The position numbers and the translations under genes were made by a program. A DNA stretch of 23,158 nucleotides from Haplomitrium mnioides (taxonomy: Eukaryota > Marchantiophyta > Haplomitriopsida > Calobryales), in the NCBI GenBank assembly GCA_049999725.1, contig JBNGIS010010782.1, forward strand, positions 1 to 23,158, given 5' to 3'. The notes under the pieces were generated by a model. That model made no database searches. It was not told the origin of the DNA and worked only from the letters and a program-made list of their open reading frames with translations. How positions within the stretch are numbered: the stretch's first letter is position 1; each line of letters starts with the position of its first letter. This document shows, piece after piece, positions 18,720 through 23,158 of this stretch.

Positions 18720-20060
18720 ATCTTCATTCGAACAATATTTCTTCAATCGATAACCATTGAATGTGAGTAGGTAGAATTTTTTTATCCAAAGTACTCAATT
18801 CCACTGATTGATTATCATGCACCTAAAGCACTCGATATATACCATCCTTTCTAGCATGAAGCTTTCCAATGAACATGTGATATTGTGAACCATAGACCAA
18901 AACCAATTCATCTTCTTTTACCATAAATGATTTCAGATTCTTAACATGTCTCCACTTCCGCTGCTACTAGATTTATGCATTCTTCTCCAAACTTACAGTC
19001 CTTTCTTCTTGGAACTGAATAATGTCTTGAGTTCTTTTCCATACAATTTCCTCCACAAGATATTGATTCATTATCTATATTTGCAATATCGAAACAACTA
19101 ACTCTATTAACATAATTACAAGCATTTTGTATAGTACCAAGAATTAAGGCGTCTTTTGTGTCAAAATCTTCTTTGTCATTCGATAAGCCTATAATGTTGC
19201 TGATGCTTTCTTATTTGATAAAATTTTATAAGCTAATGCAATCTTATTTAGGATTTTACATAAAAGCCATTAACCTTTTTAGTATGACCATTTGCTCTTG
19301 GATTATAAGGAGTAGTCTTCTGATGCTTAATCAAATACTACCTTGTCAAAATTTTGATTGTTGAATTAAGGAAATGAGTTCTTGTATTACTTACCAATTC
19401 CAATGGACACTCAAACCAACTGACAGTACTATTAAACGAAAATTCCTCTACCACCTCCGTGGTATCCTTCTTCAATGGCTCAACCTCTACCCATTTGGTA
19501 GCATAATCCGTTGCCACCAAGATATATCGATTGTGCGTCCATTGGCTCCACAAAATCAATTCCCCATTTTTCAAAAAGAGCTATTGGCAAAATCATAGTT
19601 AATAGCCAATGAGATGTTGTTGTTAGTTGTCTTGTTCGTTAATATGGATCACATTGTTTAATAAAATTTTCCACATCCTTATTCATTTTCGGCCACCAAT
19701 AACAACTCTCCAAAATCTTCTTCATCGTACTATTTGTTGCAAAATAACCTCCTTCCAAATCTTTATGCAATGCTAAGATCACTTTCTTTTGATCGTCTAC
19801 TTTTATATATCTATGAAGAAATTCATTGACATCCAATTTATAAAAAATCCCTTTGAATAATGTATAAGATGACATCTTTTGTTGAAACATGTCCTTTTTC
19901 TCTAGCATCATCCCATCTAGAACCACTTGGTTCTTTAGATAATTAATAACATCTTTAAATTCCAAATCTTCCGAAACTTCAAAGAGCCGTTCATCCACCA
20001 ATTGCTCATCCACTCGATCTATTGCTGGCTCTCCTTCCTTATGATTTCTACACAACGAAA
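18720..20060 (-). pseudogene. Gypsy RNase H-end and integrase remnant
   Basis: From right to left: a linker (EQLVDERLFEVSEDLEF), the integrase zinc-binding motif (LHKDLEGG near 19740 and CDPY near 19645, with the second His replaced by Tyr), then FEKWGIDFVEPMD near 19560. RYILVATDYATKWVE near 19510 carries the first catalytic Asp. PLELVSNTRTHFLN near 19390 follows, where the second catalytic Asp is Asn (19386-19388). HQKTTPYNPRANGHTKKVNG near 19300 follows, where the catalytic Glu is Lys (19278-19280); the two sites are exactly 36 codons apart. A C-terminal piece (GKLHARKDGIYRVLQVHDNQ, NGYRLKKY) ends near 18730. Frameshifts and stops occur throughout. Confidence 0.85.
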
Positions 20061-20193
20061 TATTTCTGACCTACAGCTTTGAATGTAGGCATGGATTCAC
20101 GAAAATATTTGGATCCCCATAATTACAACACACCAACCTCTTTAGCTCGGCTGGTCAAATTGGCTATAACACAATTTTGAGAACTCTTGCTAG

Positions 20194-20198
20194 TGGTG
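20194..20198. other. Target-site duplication of element D, left copy
   Basis: TGGTG directly precedes the TGTAAAAG terminus of the left LTR and matches the five bases after the right LTR. Confidence 0.85.
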
Positions 20199-20594
20199 TG
20201 TAAAAGAATCTCAAAGACCAAATCCAAATGAGTAAGAACTCATGGTGAACTCTAATAGAGTTCTTCAACCAAAAGCAACTCAAGGTCCAAGCTAAGACCA
20301 AGAGTGCAAGCAAAAGCCAAGCAACCAAAGAACTAAGTGATTCGAGAGGAACTCTAGATGCGAAGTGGGGCTAAGAAGCCCTTCTATTTATACAAGAGAA
20401 GAGGGTGTCATCCATCTTAAGGTGATTCTGTACCAAAAGTGACTTTGAATGCAAGTAACCTAAAAGTGACTCTCCACCAAAAGTGACTTCAAAGGCAAGT
20501 AATCAAATCTAACCTTAAAAGTGATTCACTACTACGTCCTTCACTCCTCTCTATTTTCTTATAAATAGCACAACCTTATGCTTGTACTATTACA
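20199..20594 (-). repeat. 3' LTR of element D
   Basis: 396 bp, TG...CA on both strands. It includes the palindrome AACTCTAATAGAGTT (20248-20262), a minus-strand TATAAATAG (20384-20392), and four AAAAGTGAC/T motifs (20435, 20462, 20479, 20517) in U3. Confidence 0.92.
20384..20392 (-). promoter_or_regulatory. TATA box in LTR of element D
   Basis: TATAAATAG on the minus strand, conserved at the same place in the other LTR (21455-21463) and in the LTR of element C (4796-4804). Confidence 0.75.
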
Positions 20595-20606
20595 TAATCC
20601 CCGCCG
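20595..20606 (-). other. Polypurine tract of element D
   Basis: On the minus strand GGCGGGGATTA lies between the pol stop codon (20608-20610) and the TGTAATAG start of the 3' LTR. Confidence 0.7.
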
Positions 20607-20607
20607 T

Positions 20608-21390
20608 TTAGTCGATGACGTCCTCGTTATTACCGCAACTTTCAAAAATTTTAATAACTTCTTGAGCATTCTCAAGATTTGAAGAAGGTTCCCAAGCAGC
20701 ATCATGAAGTGGATAGCCTTTCCACAAAACCTTGTATTGAACTTGTGGATGTCGCCCACGTTTGATAACTCTTTTCGCCAAAATGCGGTCTACTTCAAAT
20801 TCTTCATGATCATCAAGAACAATTACCGGAGGAGGAAGTTGAACACGATTTGGAAAAGAAGATGGACCAGGAACAAAAGGCTTAAGTTTAGACACATGGA
20901 ACACATGATGAATCTTCATATGAAGAGGAAGATCAAGTTTATAAGCAACGAGAGAAATAACTTGAGAAATAGAGAAAGGACCAATCCAAGTAGAAGAAAA
21001 CTTATGGACTTGAGTATCTAGAGGCAATGGAAAATTATGAGTGGATAACATAACTTGGTCACCTAAAACATAAGAGCAATCACGACGATGTTTATTGGCA
21101 AACTGTTTTTGCCAATTTTGAGCAATAACAAGATGGTTTCTGGCATCTTGCAACGAGGAAGATAAACAAGACAAAAAGGTAGAAAGACTGGGAACATTGG
21201 AAGACGAAGGAGAAAGCAAACCATCGGGAACAAGAGGATGTTGACCAAAATTAAGAAAGAAAGGAGAAAAACTAGTACTTGCTTGTTTGGAGTTGTTGTA
21301 TGAAAACTCCACAATCGGTAAAAAACTATCCCAATCCGTATGATGAACATTGATAAACCCTCTAAAACCAAGAGTGCAAGCAAAAGCCAA
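20608..21390 (-). CDS. LTR-pol fusion frame: integrase C-terminus plus chromodomain (partial)
   Basis: An uninterrupted 260-codon frame whose first few codons are LTR sequence (up to 21366) and the remainder pol. Seen in order: HHTDWDSFLPIVEFSYNNS (residues about 15-33), a FSPFFLNFGQHP motif, the GPY/F module (GPF at 137-139, HVFHVSKLKPF to 172), a linker, and a chromodomain at 198-250. The chromodomain keeps its aromatic positions F198, W223, Y226 and W233. The integrase catalytic core is absent. The first in-frame ATG is residue 114, so a translated product would be about 147 aa and contain only the GPY/F module and chromodomain. It carries no stop, unlike elements A and B. Chromodomains of this class are thought to guide integration to marked chromatin; activity of this remnant is unknown. 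Confidence 0.8.
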   Translation of the reverse strand: MAFACTLGFRGFINVHHTDWDSFLPIVEFSYNNSKQASTSFSPFFLNFGQHPLVPDGLLSPSSSNVPSLSTFLSCLSSSLQDARNHLVIAQNWQKQFANKHRRDCSYVLGDQVMLSTHNFPLPLDTQVHKFSSTWIGPFSISQVISLVAYKLDLPLHMKIHHVFHVSKLKPFVPGPSSFPNRVQLPPPVIVLDDHEEFEVDRILAKRVIKRGRHPQVQYKVLWKGYPLHDAAWEPSSNLENAQEVIKIFESCGNNEDVID

Positions 21391-21666
21391 GCAACCAAAG
21401 AACCAAGTGATTTGAGAGGAACTCTAGAATGAGGAGTGGGGCTAAAAAGCCCTTCTATTTATACAAGAGAAGAGGGTGCCATCCATCTTAAGGTGACTCT
21501 GTACCAAAAGTGACTTCGAATGCAAGTAACCTAAAAATGACTCTCCACCAAAAGTGACTTCAAAGGCAAGTAATCCAATCTTAACCCTAAAAGTGACTCA
21601 CTACTACTTCCTTCACTCCTCTCTATTTTCTTATAAATAACACAACCTTATGCTTGTACTATTACA
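21362..21666 (-). repeat. 5' LTR of element D, truncated
   Basis: Matches the 3' LTR from the outer terminus inward to CTAA at 21362-21365, where similarity stops and pol begins. The part corresponding to 20199-20291 is missing, including the conserved palindrome. TATAAATAG is at 21455-21463 on the minus strand. Confidence 0.9.
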
Positions 21667-21671
21667 TGGTG
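21667..21671. other. Target-site duplication of element D, right copy
   Basis: TGGTG follows the ...ATTACA terminus of the right-hand LTR, matching 20194-20198. Confidence 0.85.
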
Positions 21672-22485
21672 GTTGGTTTGAATAATGTTGAGTCTCGTGT
21701 GGTCCAAGAAAAGAGTAGACCAACTCTATTTGATTCAGATACATAAGATCAAATTGTCTTGCAGATATTGAACTTATGGCATTGCCTCTTTTTGATTTCA
21801 CATAATGATCATGTTGGATAGCACTCGACAAGTAGCCAATAAATTTTGTGGCCTCCAACAATAAGAACAATGCATGCTATTGGCCTCAATGCAATATTTA
21901 GATGTAGTATAACCTTCACATGCACAATTTGTACAATAAACCCTTTGTCGTTCCGTTGTTGAAAGTCTCTTACCCTTGGTATAGCTAATCAAATCTCTAG
22001 TTGTGAAAATTTCTTTCCTAGATGAGCCATTGTGAACTTAAATGTGTTCAAAATTAATGCTCGACTCTTTCCAATCTTAACATCTTCTTCCAAATCCGAT
22101 TCCAACTTAGCTAAATCATTTGTGCCGGAACCCGATTCTGATGATGTAGGCAATTTTTCTTCATAATCCTCCATCTTCCTCTTGGCTTTACTCATTGGAA
22201 CAGTAGAAGTTCTCGCTTTCGATTCAATGTTCCGATTTGAAAGCTTAAAAGCCTCTACCATGTCAATCGCTCTTGAAATGTGGTTGGCTTCTGCTGAGGA
22301 AAATATGTTTGCATGGATGGTGCTAGTCCTTTAATATATGTCTCAATCATGAATGATTCCTCTGGTGGAGGATCCAAATTAGAACCCAGATGCTTCACTG
22401 CTTGAGTATATTTCTTTAAAACCATATGAAGTAACACGATGAATCCCAAAACACTCAGTTTAACTCTTTTTCTGAGCTCTTTCAA
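21672..22485 (-). pseudogene. Gypsy gag remnant
   Basis: Right to left: capsid-like sequence (SFMIETYIKGLAPSMQTYFP near 22370, then TFQER) and, after a frameshift near 22260, MVEAFKLSNRNIESKA. An acidic/Ser-rich linker follows, then MAHLGKKFSQLEI. After another stop comes STTERQRVYCTNC with a zinc-knuckle-like CTNCACEGY, in which the usual His is Tyr and the final spacing is one residue long. A second CSYC pair follows near 21860. Gag packages the element's RNA; this copy is broken by at least two frameshifts. It belongs by position and strand to element B. Confidence 0.7.
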
Positions 22486-23158
22486 TCAAGGAGGCATGAA
22501 TTTATATCAAAGAAAACACTTTTTCCACCAAAACCTTTACTTTCAACAAGAGTATAAAATTCTCTTTCCAAATTGGATTTCAGCTCTCTCTCAACTCTTA
22601 TGCAAATGATAATAGAGATCTCACACCGCTTCCAAAAACACACTTCGCTTCAATCTGCAAAACTATCCAAAACATCAAGTAGCAACTCTTTTGACTGCCA
22701 TTTGATGTTGTTTTCAACCTGGAAGCTTAACTGTCTTGTTGACCTATGATTTATCTACTTTGTTGACTATTTGCTATCCATTAGTTTAGCTAATGTCACC
22801 CGACAACTTTCAACCAATCACCAATCAAAATGGACTTTGATGTTCCATCGTCTGATGATGCTTTCAAATTGAAAGCTTGATCGTTGCTGATAACCTTGCT
22901 TAGATTGCTTTCACCATGAATACTTTTTGAAGACAATTCTTGCCACTTCTAATCTTCCAATCTCTCTTCTACTAACACTAACAAGTATACAACTTCCTTA
23001 ATCTTGTGCTCTCTTTGAGAATTCCGATGGATCCCTTGTGGAATTTTAAGTTTTTTTTTTTTTTTTTGGTGCATAGCCCTTACACTTATTTACCAAAGGC
23101 TTCCTATTCACACTCTTGATAAGGTAGGCCCTACGACCAATTTGAGCTCTCTCTCTCT
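22486..23158. other. Unassigned right end
   Basis: AT-rich, no open frame with a recognisable motif and no identifiable LTR or primer-binding site for element B, although its 5' end should lie here or further right. It holds a T17 run at 23051-23067 and ends in a CT repeat at the window edge. Confidence 0.45.
23051..23067. repeat. T17 homopolymer (A17 on the minus strand)
   Basis: Seventeen consecutive T. It could be a simple repeat or the poly(A) tail of a minus-strand retroposed sequence lying to its right. Confidence 0.9.

Larger units (their letters stand above)
20199..21666 (-). mobile_element. Element D: internally deleted chromovirus with intact 5-bp TSD
   Basis: On the minus strand: a 5' LTR (21666-21362, lacking the end of R and all U5), immediately the last part of integrase and a chromodomain (to 20608), a purine tract and a complete 3' LTR (20594-20199). 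Both outer ends are canonical (TGTAA...TTACA), and TGGTG flanks the element on both sides. The PBS, gag, protease, reverse transcriptase, RNase H and integrase core are missing. The shared stretch of the two LTRs differs at roughly 15 sites plus two indels in about 300 bp by eye, mostly transitions. The element therefore seems much younger than element B, into which it inserted. Confidence 0.92.
16930..22485 (-). mobile_element. Element B: decayed minus-strand Ty3/gypsy element, interrupted by element D
   Basis: On the minus strand the order is gag (22485-21672), element D, RNase H-end/integrase (about 20060-18720), then an unassigned coding remnant (to about 16930). Removing D and one copy of its target duplication brings gag and integrase within about 300 bp. 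Protease and reverse transcriptase are therefore missing independently of D. Neither LTR was identified. Its limits are approximate, and gag and integrase could come from two elements. Confidence 0.6.

Noticed and set aside
20704-21021. Plus-strand frame of 105 codons
   Set aside because: Antisense shadow of the chromodomain-encoding frame of element D.
22880-22895. GCTGATAACC as a primer-binding site for element B
   Set aside because: It lacks the full match to the iMet primer-binding site and has no LTR beside it.

Overview
The window is a land-plant nuclear segment. This rests on one large spliced gene with ordinary GT-AG introns, Ty3/gypsy chromovirus elements primed from a tRNA-iMet type site, and plant-style TATA boxes in the LTRs. 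I cannot name the species.

Layout. 1-1950 is GC-rich, repeat-laden and without a convincing gene. At about 1950 composition switches abruptly to AT-rich, where a plus-strand chromovirus (element A) begins, truncated at its 5' end and full of stop codons. It runs from RNase H through integrase and chromodomain to a polypurine tract and a 3' LTR (from 3744). It meets, head to head, the PBS and 5' LTR of a minus-strand element C (4600-5010). 5011-5640 is unassigned and holds a 28-bp tandem duplication beside a 100-N assembly gap (5316-5415). 5640-6780 is the presumed upstream region of the host gene.

The only intact host gene is 6781-14231 on the plus strand: six exons, 1,962 residues. It encodes a PHD finger, a second Cys/His cluster, a basic nuclear-localisation-like patch, a very long acidic and disordered middle, a Gly/Met-rich repeat and an Arg/Ser-rich tail. 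This suggests a chromatin-reading nuclear factor with an RNA-processing-type tail. A probable 3'-UTR intron follows the stop codon.

14232-16930 is non-coding as far as I can tell, with a 36-bp tandem repeat and diverged internal duplications. 16930-22485 holds a badly decayed minus-strand gypsy element B: gag, RNase H/integrase remnants and an unrecognised reading frame further downstream. It is interrupted by element D (20199-21666), a younger chromovirus with a perfect 5-bp target-site duplication. D has lost almost everything between its 5' LTR and the end of integrase, leaving an open LTR-pol fusion frame that ends in a chromodomain. The last 670 bp show no clear gene.

The retroelements do not cooperate with the host gene in any way visible here; they are nested, silenced-looking repeats on both sides of it. 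All coordinates, identities and translations were done by eye.
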